This document shows, piece after piece, positions 1 to 9,178 of a DNA stretch of 64,000 nt (position 1 is the first letter of the stretch; each line of letters begins with the position of its first letter). The notes under the pieces are model-generated. The model was not told where the DNA came from. It worked only from the letters and a program-made list of their open reading frames with translations, and did not search any database. A program made the translations under genes and the position numbers. The stretch covers positions 1,488,001-1,552,000 of the forward strand of contig NZ_CP118976.1 of NCBI RefSeq assembly GCF_029024945.1, given 5' to 3'. This DNA is from Staphylococcus succinus. Its GTDB lineage: Bacteria; Bacillota; Bacilli; Staphylococcales; Staphylococcaceae.

Positions 1-654
1 TGCCAATTCGACGCTTCTAGTTTCTAGTACACCTGCACCTAACGCACTCATTTCCATCATTTCTTCATATGAAACATATTCGAGTCGTTTGGCATCTTTA
101 TATAACCTCGGATCCGTAGCATAAACACCGTCTACATCCGTGTATATTTCACAAGCAGTACCATTACTAGCTGCTAATGCAACCGCTGTAGTATCTGAAC
201 CACCACGCCCCAACGTAGTAAGTTCAAAATCATCATTTATACCTTGAAATCCTGCAATAACTAAGATGTCATTATCTATAAAAGCATGATCAAATGTTTC
301 AGGATTTATTTCTGCAATACGACTTTTCAAATGATGTCCAACTGTTTTTATTCCTGCTTGGTAACCAGTCATCGCTTTTGCATTAACACCAATATCATTA
401 AGTACCATAGACAAATATGATACTGTCTGTTGTTCACCCGTGGTCAATAGTAATGCCAGTTCTTGATCTTTAGGTTGTGAAGTCAACGACGACACGTTAG
501 CCATAAGTTGATCAGTTGTTTTACCCATCGCACTTACGACGACTATAAGTTGTTCACCTTGCTCAACTCTACGACTTAACATTTCAGCTATATTTTTAAT
601 TTTAGTAAAATCACTTACAGAAGAACCTCCAAATTTCAAAACACTTCTTTCCAA
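1..654 (-). CDS. lysC: Aspartokinase, N-terminal part (cut by window edge)
   Basis: The enzyme phosphorylates L-aspartate, the first step of the lysine/threonine/methionine branch. The first 218 residues are visible and run off the left edge. The N-terminus carries the KFGGSSV kinase motif, and later TTLGRGGSDTTA and YTDVDGVYATDPR motifs typical of aspartokinases are seen. The start is a TTG at 652-654: an AGGAGG at 663-668 sits 7 nt upstream, and no better ATG exists in frame. A lysine riboswitch and terminator precede it, so this should be the lysine-sensitive isozyme of a lysC-asd-dap operon continuing to the left. Family assignment is secure; feedback regulation is inferred from the leader. 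Confidence 0.93.
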   Translation of the reverse strand, partial: MERSVLKFGGSSVSDFTKIKNIAEMLSRRVEQGEQLIVVVSAMGKTTDQLMANVSSLTSQPKDQELALLLTTGEQQTVSYLSMVLNDIGVNAKAMTGYQAGIKTVGHHLKSRIAEINPETFDHAFIDNDILVIAGFQGINDDFELTTLGRGGSDTTAVALAASNGTACEIYTDVDGVYATDPRLYKDAKRLEYVSYEEMMEMSALGAGVLETRSVELA

Positions 655-697
655 TTCTATATCCTCCTCAATGAATAGGGGAGAATCACAGTAATAT

Positions 698-730
698 AAA
701 AAAGAACAAGTCCGGAATGCGAACCTGTTC
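698..730 (-). terminator. Rho-independent terminator of the lysine riboswitch
   Basis: On the minus strand GAACAGGTTC and GGACTTGTTC form a stem followed by a run of T. It lies between the riboswitch aptamer and lysC, the position of the expression platform, so lysine binding should favour this stem and stop transcription before lysC. Confidence 0.8.
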
Positions 731-747
731 TATAATATATATACAAG

Positions 748-913
748 TGATGCACTCCATTATTTTAAAATAATGACAGACTCTTAGCTCTTAACCATAA
801 AGTCCAACTTGTTATAAGCTGCTATTATAACTGTTTCGGCATCTCACCCTTTCAAAATTAGCTGCTAGCAGGCAGGTTCTTCTAATATTTACTAATGATT
901 GATGCGCCTCATC
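748..913 (-). promoter_or_regulatory. Lysine riboswitch (L-box) aptamer
   Basis: Read on the minus strand, the 5' closing arm GATGAGGCGCATC (901-913) pairs with GGAGTGCATC (749-758). In between are GAAAGGGTGAGATGCCGAA, equivalent to the conserved junction of the B. subtilis lysC leader, and a long hairpin GTTGGACTT...AAGAGTCTGTC. Order and motifs match the L-box family. It sits directly upstream of lysC, with a terminator between. Confidence 0.88.
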
Positions 914-1099
914 AAAAACTTATTTAATTTTTTTGTTTATGCTACATATTATACATACGTAGTTATATACTGTAAACTGCTTTTTGCAAAGTTTTTTAAA
1001 TTTACTGAAAATATAACAAATCAACCACCTTTTTCACTATTAAAGTGCAAATTACCACTATATCCTCACACAAAAAAGGCTTTCACTATTGTTTTGTCA

Positions 1100-1930
1100 T
1101 TAATACTCCTCGTATGTTGCAGGATCTTGTCCTTTTAGGCGACCATCTTGTTGTGTTAAAGCGTCTATTTTATCTAAATCTTCACTTTCTAAGTAAAAAT
1201 CAAAAATATCTTTATTTTGAATTTGTCTTGAAATAGAAGTGGATTTTGGAATAGGTACTACGCCATTTTGCACATGCCATTTCAAAATAATTTGCGGTAT
1301 TGTTTTATTGTATTTTTCAGCAATTGTTGCAATATCTTTATCATTGATTACTTCTGAAGCACGACCTAAAGGACTCCAAGCTTGTGTAATGATACCTTTC
1401 TCATTATGATATTGTATCATTGCTTTTTGGTTGAAGTAAGGATGTAATTCAATTTGATTCACTGCTGGTAGTATACCCGTTTCTTTTTCTAATCTTTCAA
1501 TGTGTTCTGGTAAGAAATTACAAACACCTATAGATTTTATTAATCCCGCTTTTTGAGCAGCAATTAATGCTTTCCATGCTTCAATGTACTTCTCTTGCTT
1601 AGGATTTGGCCAATGGATTAAATATAAATCAATATATTCCACATTCAGACGATAAATAGATTCCTGAATTGCAGTTAATGCTGCGTCATAATCTTGATAA
1701 CGACCTGGTAGTTTAGAGGTAACTATGATTTGATCTCTCGAAATATGGCTATTAGCTATTGCACGTCCAACAGTGCCTTCATTCTCATAGTTATAAGCAG
1801 TGTCTAATAAATAGTAACCTTGTTTCAATGCATTTATAATAGCATGAACCCCATGCGTACCATTGAGTTTATATGTACCGAACCCAATTTGAGGCATAAC
1901 TTGACCATCTAACATATTTAAATTTTCCAT
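1100..1930 (-). CDS. Aldo/keto reductase
   Basis: Cytosolic NADPH-dependent carbonyl reductase of the AKR superfamily (276 aa, usual length). The catalytic tetrad is visible: Asp43 and Tyr48 in LLDTAYNYENEG, Lys73 in VTSKLPG, His106 in LYLIHWP. The C-terminal PIPKS motif (around residues 225-230) is the phosphate-binding site for NADP. It resembles the Bacillus YtbE/YvgN group of broad-specificity reductases that detoxify methylglyoxal and other aldehydes. The start ATG at 1930 has an AGGAGG 9-10 nt upstream. It appears monocistronic. The natural substrate cannot be told from sequence. Confidence 0.9.
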   Translation of the reverse strand: MENLNMLDGQVMPQIGFGTYKLNGTHGVHAIINALKQGYYLLDTAYNYENEGTVGRAIANSHISRDQIIVTSKLPGRYQDYDAALTAIQESIYRLNVEYIDLYLIHWPNPKQEKYIEAWKALIAAQKAGLIKSIGVCNFLPEHIERLEKETGILPAVNQIELHPYFNQKAMIQYHNEKGIITQAWSPLGRASEVINDKDIATIAEKYNKTIPQIILKWHVQNGVVPIPKSTSISRQIQNKDIFDFYLESEDLDKIDALTQQDGRLKGQDPATYEEY

Positions 1931-2116
1931 TACATCATTCCTCCTATTACTTTGTTAATAATAATTATATAATTCTAAAATATAATATCAAAATAATTAG
2001 CCTAGGTAATCATATAGACTATATATTATAAGCTTTATTTTATAAATAGGGGTTAATATGAACGGGGAAGAATACATTCTATTAAGAGAGGACAGGGGAC
2101 CTCGTTATTCTAACTA

Positions 2117-2158
2117 AAAAAGGTCTAATACCTTTTTTAAAAGATATTAGACCTTTAT
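2117..2158. terminator. Bidirectional terminator after the ABC-F gene
   Basis: AAAGGTCTAATA (2119-2130) pairs with TATTAGACCTTT (2145-2156) and is flanked by A and T runs on both sides. It ends the minus-strand ABC-F gene that stops at 2177. Confidence 0.8.
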
Positions 2159-2176
2159 TAATATATGACTTACATA

Positions 2177-3784
2177 TTATTTTTTACTTAAAAGACCAGA
2201 TTCTTCTAAATAAGCTTCATATGAAATTTCTTTTGATACACTGCCTTCAGGATTTAAATCAATTACACGGTTAGCAATTGTATTGATAAACTCAAAGTCA
2301 TACGATGTGAATATAATAGAACCTTTAAATGATTTTAAGCCATCGTTAACAGCTGTAATACTTTCTAAATCTAAATGGTTTGTCGGTTCGTCTAATAATA
2401 ATACGTTAGCACTTGATAACATCATTTTACTTAACATACAACGAACTTTCTCTCCACCTGATAATACGCTCGCTTTTTTCTTAACTTCTTCACCGCTAAA
2501 TAGCATACGTCCTAAGAATCCACGTAAGAAAGTTTCTGTTTGTTCATCTTCAGGTGCATATTGACGTAACCAATCTACAAGATTCGTATCCATACCTTCA
2601 AAGTAGTCTGAATTATCTTTTGGTAAATAACTACGTGACGTCGTAACACCCCATCTAACAGAACCTTCATCTGGTTCCATTTCACCAGCTAAGATTTTTA
2701 ATAGTGTTGATTTTGAGAATTCGCTATCTCCAATTAACACTGCTTTATCATTAGGATCCATAGTAAATGAAATATTATCCAATACTTTTACACCATCAAT
2801 TGTTTTTGATACATTCTCAACATATAATAGGTCATTACCGATTTCACGTTCAGGTGTAAATTTAACAAATGGATAACGGCGAGAAGAAGGTTGAATATCA
2901 TCAAGTTCTATTTTTTCTAATTGTTTTTTACGACTTGTTGCTTGTTTAGATTTCGATGCATTTGCTGAGAAACGCGCAACGAATTCTTCTAATTCTTTAA
3001 TTTTTTCTTCTTTTTTCTTGTTTTGATCTTGAGCCATTTTCATAGCTAATTCACTAGATTGGTACCAGAAATCATAGTTACCAACATAAACTTTAATTTT
3101 TCCATAATCTAAGTCAGCGATATGCGTACATACATTATTTAAAAAGTGTCTATCATGTGATACAACAATTACTGTATTTTCAAAGTTAATTAAGAAATCT
3201 TCTAACCAGCTCATTGCTGGAATATCTAATCCATTGGTAGGCTCATCTAATAGTAAAACGTCTGGTTCACCAAATAGACTTTGCGCTAATAACACCTTGA
3301 TTTTTTGGTTATTTTCTAATTCGGACATACTTTTATCTTGTAAATCTGCACTTATGCCTAAACCTGATAGTAGGGAACCCGCATCTGCTTCAGCATTCCA
3401 ACCATCCATTTCAGCAAATTCGCCTTCTAACTCTGCAGCTCTGATACCATCTTCATCACTGAAATCAGCTTTCATATAGATTGCATCTTTTTCTTTCATT
3501 ACTTCATATAAACGCTCATGCCCTTTAATAACAACATCTATAACTTTCTCATCTTCATAAGCAAAGTGATCTTGTTTTAAAACCGCTAATCTTTCATTTT
3601 TACCCATGGAAACATGACCAGTTTGAGCATCTAACTCACCAGACAAAATCTTCAAGAATGTTGATTTTCCAGCGCCATTAGCTCCAATTAAGCCATAACA
3701 GTTGCCATCTGTAAATTTAATATTTACATCTTCAAATAGCTTACGATCGCCAAATCGTAAACTTACATCAGTAACTTGTAACAT
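2177..3784 (-). CDS. ABC-F family ATPase (YkpA/YbiT-like) with one degenerate ATP site
   Basis: Soluble twin-nucleotide-binding-domain ABC protein (535 aa) of the ABC-F family, whose studied members act on ribosomes. The ATG at 3782-3784 is chosen because MLQVTDVSLRFG is the normal N-terminus; the extra upstream codons have no homology-like character. NBD1 has Walker A GANGAGKST, Walker B VLLLDEPTNGLD and H-loop VSHDRHF, but its signature is LENNQ instead of LSGGQ. A charged linker (about residues 240-300) follows. NBD2 has signature LSGGEKVR and LLLDEPTNHLD, but its Walker A is GDSEFSKST (second Gly lost) and its H-loop is TSYDFEF (His lost). Thus only one of the two composite sites is intact. 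It is divergent from cvfB, as I recall for S. aureus. Confidence 0.9.
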   Translation of the reverse strand: MLQVTDVSLRFGDRKLFEDVNIKFTDGNCYGLIGANGAGKSTFLKILSGELDAQTGHVSMGKNERLAVLKQDHFAYEDEKVIDVVIKGHERLYEVMKEKDAIYMKADFSDEDGIRAAELEGEFAEMDGWNAEADAGSLLSGLGISADLQDKSMSELENNQKIKVLLAQSLFGEPDVLLLDEPTNGLDIPAMSWLEDFLINFENTVIVVSHDRHFLNNVCTHIADLDYGKIKVYVGNYDFWYQSSELAMKMAQDQNKKKEEKIKELEEFVARFSANASKSKQATSRKKQLEKIELDDIQPSSRRYPFVKFTPEREIGNDLLYVENVSKTIDGVKVLDNISFTMDPNDKAVLIGDSEFSKSTLLKILAGEMEPDEGSVRWGVTTSRSYLPKDNSDYFEGMDTNLVDWLRQYAPEDEQTETFLRGFLGRMLFSGEEVKKKASVLSGGEKVRCMLSKMMLSSANVLLLDEPTNHLDLESITAVNDGLKSFKGSIIFTSYDFEFINTIANRVIDLNPEGSVSKEISYEAYLEESGLLSKK

Positions 3785-3927
3785 GAATTTACTCCTTTTC
3801 GTTAATCTACCGGACAAATTATAACACATATATGCATGAGTTTCGACCATTCTCGATGGAGTGATGCTTGTTTCTTCTATGCATGTTATAATAAGTAAGA
3901 ATAAATACATGTGCGAAGGAGAAAAGT

Positions 3928-4827
3928 ATGGCCCAAGAAGAAAAAGATATTGTAGGTTCTATAGAATTTCTTGAAGTTGTTGGATTAGAAGGATCCACAT
4001 ACAAGTTAAAAGGACCTAACGGAGAAGACGTTAAACTCAATCAATCCGAAATAAAAGATGAAGATGAATTAGAAATAGGAGAAGAATATAGTTTCTTTAT
4101 TTACCCAAATAGATCAGGTGATTTATTTGCAACACAAAATATGCCTGATATAACTACTGATAAATACGCCTTTGTAAAAGTTTTGAAAACTGATCGCGAC
4201 GGTGCACATGTCGATGTAGGCTTGCCAAGAGAAGTATTAATACCTTGGGAAGATTTACCAAAAGTAAAAGATGTATGGCCAATACAAGGCGACGAATTAT
4301 TCGTAACGTTACGTATTGATAGAGATAAGAATATGTTTGCAAGACTAGCAACAGAAACCATCGTTGAGCAGAAGTTCTCACCGGTACATGATGAAGAAAA
4401 ACAAAATAAAATCATCGAAGCACGACCATATCGATTATTAAGAATTGGTACATTTTTATTATCTAAAGATGGATATAAAATTTTCGTTCATGAATCTGAG
4501 CGTAAAGAAGAACCACGTCTCGGCGAAAATGTAAAAGTTCGTATCATTGGGCATAATGAAAAAGGTGAATTAAACGGTTCATTTTTACCACTTGCTCATG
4601 AAAGACTGGATGAAGACGGACAGCATATCTTTGACCTACTCGTAGAATATGAAGGTGAACTTCCGTTTTGGGATAAATCTAGTCCAGATGCGATTAAAGA
4701 AGTCTTTAACATGAGTAAAGGTTCATTCAAGAGAGCTATTGGACACCTTTATAAAAATAAAATTATTAATATAGAAACTGGTAAAATCGCCTTAACTAAA
4801 AAAGGTTGGGACAGATTAAACAGCTAA
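3928..4827 (+). CDS. cvfB: S1-domain RNA-binding virulence regulator CvfB
   Basis: 299 aa protein with three S1-like OB folds and a C-terminal winged helix; family members bind RNA and in S. aureus affect agr and toxin expression. Visible marks are VGSIEFLEVVGLEGSTYKL at the N-terminus, the S1 segment GAHVDVGLPREVLIPWEDLP (about residues 92-111), and the winged-helix end FNMSKGSFKRAIGHLYKN. The start ATG has GAAGGAGAAAAGT just upstream. It is transcribed away from the ABC-F gene; a TGTTATAAT at about 3885-3892 is a likely extended -10. It ends in a strong terminator. Confidence 0.9.
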   Translation: MAQEEKDIVGSIEFLEVVGLEGSTYKLKGPNGEDVKLNQSEIKDEDELEIGEEYSFFIYPNRSGDLFATQNMPDITTDKYAFVKVLKTDRDGAHVDVGLPREVLIPWEDLPKVKDVWPIQGDELFVTLRIDRDKNMFARLATETIVEQKFSPVHDEEKQNKIIEARPYRLLRIGTFLLSKDGYKIFVHESERKEEPRLGENVKVRIIGHNEKGELNGSFLPLAHERLDEDGQHIFDLLVEYEGELPFWDKSSPDAIKEVFNMSKGSFKRAIGHLYKNKIINIETGKIALTKKGWDRLNS

Positions 4828-4906
4828 TTCTTTCTATTATAAAAGCAATATATGTTAAATTTACTAATAAACGAAATCTCATTAATTTAATAAGGTAATT
4901 GAACAT

Positions 4907-4957
4907 AAAAACCTGAAAAATTCTACTTACATTATAGTAGCAATTTTTCAGGTTTTT
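4907..4957. terminator. Terminator after cvfB
   Basis: AAAACCTGAAAAATT (from 4907) pairs with AATTTTTCAGGTTTT, followed by T on the plus strand. The 4828-5183 gap holds only this hairpin and the pst promoter region. Confidence 0.85.
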
Positions 4958-5070
4958 TATTTTTTACATATATTAGTTTATACAAAATAGTTCTTTTCAA
5001 GCTCTTTAACACTTTTATTTACAATAAAAATATTATTATTTCTCTCTTTGCAAGCGTTGTCAATAGTAAA

Positions 5071-5098
5071 TTAACAAAACATTTACATTAATTACATT
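5071..5098 (+). promoter_or_regulatory. Pho box (PhoP-binding repeats) upstream of pstS
   Basis: TTAACA (5071-5076), TTTACA (5082-5087) and TTACA (5092-5096) recur with 10-11 bp periodicity. This matches the TT(A/T/C)ACA direct-repeat pattern bound by PhoP in Bacillus. Position about 90 bp before the pstS start fits phosphate-starvation activation of the operon. Confidence 0.65.
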
Positions 5099-5183
5099 AT
5101 CAATTAATAAAAGGAATGTAAGATAGGAACTGTAAGAAATACATATAACTTATGGGTTATTTATCTATTAGGAGGATGTTTCA

Positions 5184-6155
5184 ATGAAAAAATGGCAATT
5201 ATTTGGTACTACAGTAGTTGGTGCTTCACTTTTACTAGGCGCTTGTGGTGGCGGTAACGCTGGATCAGGTTCTGGAGACAATGCAAAAGGGGAAGTCAAA
5301 GGCGATGGTTCATCAACAGTAGGTCCAATCATTGAAAAACTAAATGAAAAATTTGCAAAAGATAATCAAGATGTAACTGTCTCAAATGGTACTTCTGGTA
5401 CTGGTGGCGGTTTTGAAAAATTCCTTTCTGGAAGCACTGATTTTTCAAATGCATCTCGACCAATAAAAGATGAAGAAAAGAAAAAATTAGATGATAAAGG
5501 TATTAAATATGATGAATTTAAAGTCGCACAAGATGGTGTAACAATTACCGTTAATAAAGAAAATGACTTTGTTAAAGAATTAACAAAAGAACAATTGAAA
5601 GAAATTTACTCAGGAGAAGCAAAATCATGGAAAGATGTAAATCCAAAATGGCCTGACAAAGAAATTAAAGCATATTCTCCCGACCAATCACACGGAACAT
5701 ATGACTTCTTCACTGAAGAAATTATGGATAAAGGTGATATTAAAGCAGAAAAAAATGCTGATACAAACGTAATTGTGCAATCAGTACAAAAAAATGAACA
5801 AGGTATTGGTTACTTCGGTTATAACTTCTATGAACAAAACAAAGATAAATTAAAAGAAGTTAAAATCAAAGATGATAAAGGCAAACTGACAGAACCAACT
5901 AAGAAAACAATCCAAGATGGTTCATACGCATTAAGCAGACCATTATATATTTATACTAATGAGAAGAAATTAAAAGAGAATAAAGGATTCCAAGAATTCA
6001 TGAAATTTATCCTAGATGATAAAGGTAAAGCCGCAGAAGATGCAGGGTTTGTTGCATTACCTAAGAAAGACTACTCTGAACAACAAGATAAGTTAAAAGA
6101 TATCATCGGTAAAGAAAGTGACAATAAGGATAGCGACAAAAAAGAAGACAAATAA
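5184..6155 (+). CDS. pstS: Phosphate ABC transporter substrate-binding lipoprotein PstS
   Basis: Membrane-anchored phosphate receptor (323 aa). A lipoprotein signal peptide ends in LLGAC with the lipidated Cys at residue 21. The ligand motifs GDGSSTVGPI (about residues 40-49) and NGTSGTGGGFEKFLSGSTDFSNASRP (split across residues 68-93) contain the Ser/Thr/Asp/Arg residues that bind phosphate. A lysine-rich tail (DNKDSDKKEDK) closes it. The start has an AGGAGG 8 nt upstream. First gene of pstSCAB-phoU behind a Pho box; a long hairpin region separates it from pstC, which would give much more PstS than permease. Confidence 0.95.
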   Translation: MKKWQLFGTTVVGASLLLGACGGGNAGSGSGDNAKGEVKGDGSSTVGPIIEKLNEKFAKDNQDVTVSNGTSGTGGGFEKFLSGSTDFSNASRPIKDEEKKKLDDKGIKYDEFKVAQDGVTITVNKENDFVKELTKEQLKEIYSGEAKSWKDVNPKWPDKEIKAYSPDQSHGTYDFFTEEIMDKGDIKAEKNADTNVIVQSVQKNEQGIGYFGYNFYEQNKDKLKEVKIKDDKGKLTEPTKKTIQDGSYALSRPLYIYTNEKKLKENKGFQEFMKFILDDKGKAAEDAGFVALPKKDYSEQQDKLKDIIGKESDNKDSDKKEDK

Positions 6156-6172
6156 ACATAACATTATATCTT

Positions 6173-6324
6173 AAAGGTTGGGATTCTGGAATAGGGAAGT
6201 CAAAATGACAGTTTATCTATCACTTTGCTTTTCTGTTCCATGTTCAATTCATCTAATTATTAGACTCAAGTATTTCATTGAAACTTGACTACAACATAGA
6301 TGTCGAACATTCCCAACCTTTTTT
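6173..6324 (+). promoter_or_regulatory. Long intercistronic stem-loop between pstS and pstC
   Basis: AAAGGTTGGGA (6173-6183) is complementary to TCCCAACCTTT (6311-6321), followed by T residues, enclosing about 127 nt with further short pairings (for example CATTTTGACTT-like halves around 6200-6290). It can act as a partial terminator or mRNA stabiliser that favours pstS expression. Confidence 0.55.
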
Positions 6325-6360
6325 AAATAATTGGGAGTCTATGAGAAAGAAGGTAATTAT

Positions 6361-7290
6361 ATGTCGAGTAAGAAACTCTCTGTAAGCGAAATGATTGCAA
6401 AAAATAACGCTAAGAAAAATGGGATGAGCGATAAAATTGTTCCTATTATTTTAGGAATCATTGCAATTTTTTCTATATTAACGACAGTTGGGATTATAGT
6501 CACTTTATTAACAGAAACTATCACGTTCTTCACACGTGTTTCAATTGCAGATTTTCTATTTACTACAGAATGGAATCCATTTTCATCAACACCTAAATTT
6601 GGTATTTGGGCATTGATACTAGGAACTTTAAAAATAACACTTATTGCAACAATCGTTGCAGTGCCATTGGGTCTTGCCGCAGCATTATATTTAAGTGAAT
6701 ACGCATCTAAACGTGCAAAAAGTATTATAAAACCAATCTTAGAAATATTATCTGGTATACCAACAATTGTATTTGGTTTCTTTGCATTAACTTTTGTAAC
6801 GCCAATCTTACGTTCTATATTTCCTGACTTAGGTAGTTTTAATTCGATTAGTCCTGGTATCGTAGTTGGCATAATGATAATTCCATTAATTTCAAGTATG
6901 AGTGAAGATGCCATGTCTTCTGTTCCAAACAAAATGCGTGAAGGTGCATTAGGTTTGGGAGCAACAAAGTTTGAAGTTGCTACAAAAGTGATATTACCTG
7001 CTGCTACTTCAGGAATTATGGCTTCAATTGTATTAGCGATTTCTCGTGCAATTGGTGAAACGATGATTGTTTCACTTGCTGCTGGTAGTACGCCAACTGC
7101 ATCTTTAGACTTAACAGGTTCTATACAAACGATGACTGGCTATATTGTTCAAGTTGCAACAGGGGATGCAACATTCGGATCAGACATTTACTATAGTATT
7201 TATGCAGTAGGTTTCACATTATTCTTATTTACATTAGCGATGAATTTAATCTCTCAATGGATTACGAAACGCTTTAGAGAGGAGTATTAA
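6361..7290 (+). CDS. pstC: Phosphate ABC transporter permease PstC
   Basis: Inner-membrane permease subunit (309 aa) pairing with PstA. Six hydrophobic segments and the cytoplasmic EAA loop (MREGALGLGATKFEVATKVILPAATSG, split) are visible. The start at 6361 (MSSKKLSV) is preferred over the upstream GTG/ATG codons because AAGGTAATTAT lies immediately before it. It is followed after 2 nt by pstA. Function and complex assignment are secure from context. Confidence 0.94.
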   Translation: MSSKKLSVSEMIAKNNAKKNGMSDKIVPIILGIIAIFSILTTVGIIVTLLTETITFFTRVSIADFLFTTEWNPFSSTPKFGIWALILGTLKITLIATIVAVPLGLAAALYLSEYASKRAKSIIKPILEILSGIPTIVFGFFALTFVTPILRSIFPDLGSFNSISPGIVVGIMIIPLISSMSEDAMSSVPNKMREGALGLGATKFEVATKVILPAATSGIMASIVLAISRAIGETMIVSLAAGSTPTASLDLTGSIQTMTGYIVQVATGDATFGSDIYYSIYAVGFTLFLFTLAMNLISQWITKRFREEY

Positions 7291-7292
7291 TT

Positions 7293-8204
7293 ATGGCTGA
7301 AGCAAATAACAAAACACTTGTTGATCAAAAAACTGTAGAAAAGAAACTCTCAGGAAGGTTAACGACGAATAAGGTAAATAAATGGGCATTTTTTGCTTGT
7401 ACAATGATTGGCTTGCTCGTATTAGCAGCACTCATCATAGATACACTCATCAAAGGGGCAGGACATTTAACACCAGCATTTTTCACAAGCTTTTCTTCAT
7501 CAACACCATCCATGGCCGGTATCAAAGGGGCTTTAATAGGTACAATTTGGTTGATGATTACTATTATTCCAATATCTATTATTTTAGGTGTAGGAACAGC
7601 AATCTACTTAGAAGAATATGCTAAAGACAATGCTTTAACACACTTTATCAAAGTCAGCATTTCTAATTTAGCTGGCGTCCCTTCAGTAGTATTTGGGCTA
7701 CTTGGTTTGACAATCTTTGTACGCGGTATGGGAATCGAATCGTTGGCACTCAGTAATTCAGTTCTAGCTGCCGCTTTAACAATGTCATTACTTATTTTAC
7801 CGGTTATTATCGTAGCCAGCCAAGAAGCGATTAGAGCAGTTCCTAATTCTGTTAGAGAAGCTTCTTATGGTTTAGGAGGTAATAAATGGCAAACAATACG
7901 CAGAGTTGTATTACCTGCTGCTATTCCAGGTATTTTAACAGGATTTATATTAGCATTATCACGTGCATTAGGTGAGACAGCACCATTAATTTTAATCGGT
8001 ATACCGACTGTTTTATTACAATTACCATCAAGTGTATTTGATCAATTTCAAGCTTTACCGATGGCAATTTATAACTGGGCTAAATTACCACAAGAAGAGT
8101 TCCAAAACGTTGCTTCAGCAGGAATCATTGTATTACTGATCATTTTATTATTAATGAATGCCGTAGCAATTTTCTTAAGAAATAAATACAGCAAAAAATT
8201 CTAA
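7293..8204 (+). CDS. pstA: Phosphate ABC transporter permease PstA
   Basis: Second membrane subunit of the phosphate transporter (303 aa). Six transmembrane segments and the EAA motif (VREASYGLGGNKWQTIRRVVLP, split at residue about 190-210) are present. GGAG at the end of pstC serves as its ribosome binding site, implying translational coupling. A hairpin follows before pstB. Confidence 0.94.
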   Translation: MAEANNKTLVDQKTVEKKLSGRLTTNKVNKWAFFACTMIGLLVLAALIIDTLIKGAGHLTPAFFTSFSSSTPSMAGIKGALIGTIWLMITIIPISIILGVGTAIYLEEYAKDNALTHFIKVSISNLAGVPSVVFGLLGLTIFVRGMGIESLALSNSVLAAALTMSLLILPVIIVASQEAIRAVPNSVREASYGLGGNKWQTIRRVVLPAAIPGILTGFILALSRALGETAPLILIGIPTVLLQLPSSVFDQFQALPMAIYNWAKLPQEEFQNVASAGIIVLLIILLLMNAVAIFLRNKYSKKF

Positions 8205-8240
8205 ATATATCTATATTAAATCAAAGCTAGTTATTGGGAA

Positions 8241-8266
8241 TTACAAAGTTACTGCACACTTTGTAA
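8241..8266 (+). promoter_or_regulatory. Hairpin between pstA and pstB
   Basis: TTACAAAGT (8241-8249) and ACTTTGTAA (8258-8266) form a 9-bp stem with an 8-nt loop, with no long T run. It is likely an mRNA processing or stability element within the operon rather than a terminator. Confidence 0.5.
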
Positions 8267-8293
8267 CTAGTATTTAAAAAAGGAGTTTTAATT

Positions 8294-9172
8294 ATGACTG
8301 ATAAAATAAACGTAGACGATAAATCAGAATTAGACACACATACGAATCGTGAAACATCACCCATCGCAACAATTGATACTGAGAATCTAGAACAAAATAC
8401 AAATAAAGATAGCAATAAGAAAATTGTTTATTCAACAAAAAACTTAGACTTATGGTATGGTGATAACCATGCTTTAAAGAATATCAACTTAGACATTTTA
8501 GAGAATAATGTGACGGCCATCATCGGACCATCAGGTTGCGGAAAGTCCACATATATCAAAGCACTCAACCGCATGGTAGAACTTGTACCTTCTGTTAAAA
8601 CTGCAGGAAAAATTTTATATCGTGATGAAAATATTTTTGATGATAAAAATTCAGTCGAAAAATTAAGAACAAATGTAGGTATGGTGTTCCAGCAACCTAA
8701 TCCGTTTCCAAAATCAATTTATGATAATATTACGTATGGTCCAAAAATTCATGGTATTAAAAACAAAAAAGTTTTAGATGAAATTGTTGAGAAATCACTT
8801 CGTGGCGCAGCAATTTGGGATGAATTAAAAGATCGCTTAGACACAAATGCTTACAGTTTATCTGGCGGACAGCAGCAGCGTGTATGTATCGCGCGTACTT
8901 TAGCAATTGAGCCTGACGTTATTTTAATGGATGAACCAACATCTGCTTTAGATCCTATCTCAACTTTAAAAGTTGAAGAACTTGTTCAAGACTTAAAAGA
9001 GAAATATTCAATTATAATCGTTACACATAATATGCAACAAGCTGCACGTGTTTCTGACAAAACAGCTTTCTTCCTTAACGGGTATGTAAATGAATATGAT
9101 GATACAGATAAAATTTTCTCTAATCCATCTGATAAACAAACTGAAGATTATATTTCAGGTAGATTTGGATAA
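8294..9172 (+). CDS. pstB: Phosphate ABC transporter ATP-binding protein PstB
   Basis: Cytoplasmic ATPase of the Pst transporter (292 aa). Walker A GPSGCGKST, Q-loop MVFQQPNPFPKS, signature LSGGQQQR and Walker B VILMDEPTSALD are all intact. An N-terminal extension of about 40 polar residues precedes the ABC domain; this is longer than the E. coli protein (257 aa) but familiar in staphylococci. Ribosome binding site AAGGAG. phoU follows 6 nt later. Confidence 0.95.
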   Translation: MTDKINVDDKSELDTHTNRETSPIATIDTENLEQNTNKDSNKKIVYSTKNLDLWYGDNHALKNINLDILENNVTAIIGPSGCGKSTYIKALNRMVELVPSVKTAGKILYRDENIFDDKNSVEKLRTNVGMVFQQPNPFPKSIYDNITYGPKIHGIKNKKVLDEIVEKSLRGAAIWDELKDRLDTNAYSLSGGQQQRVCIARTLAIEPDVILMDEPTSALDPISTLKVEELVQDLKEKYSIIIVTHNMQQAARVSDKTAFFLNGYVNEYDDTDKIFSNPSDKQTEDYISGRFG

Positions 9173-9178
9173 ATTCTA

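Noticed and set aside
2058..2117. 19-codon frame (MNGEEYILLREDRGPRYSN) after AGGGGTT
   Set aside because: Short, no conservation evidence, next to a terminator; not enough to call a gene.
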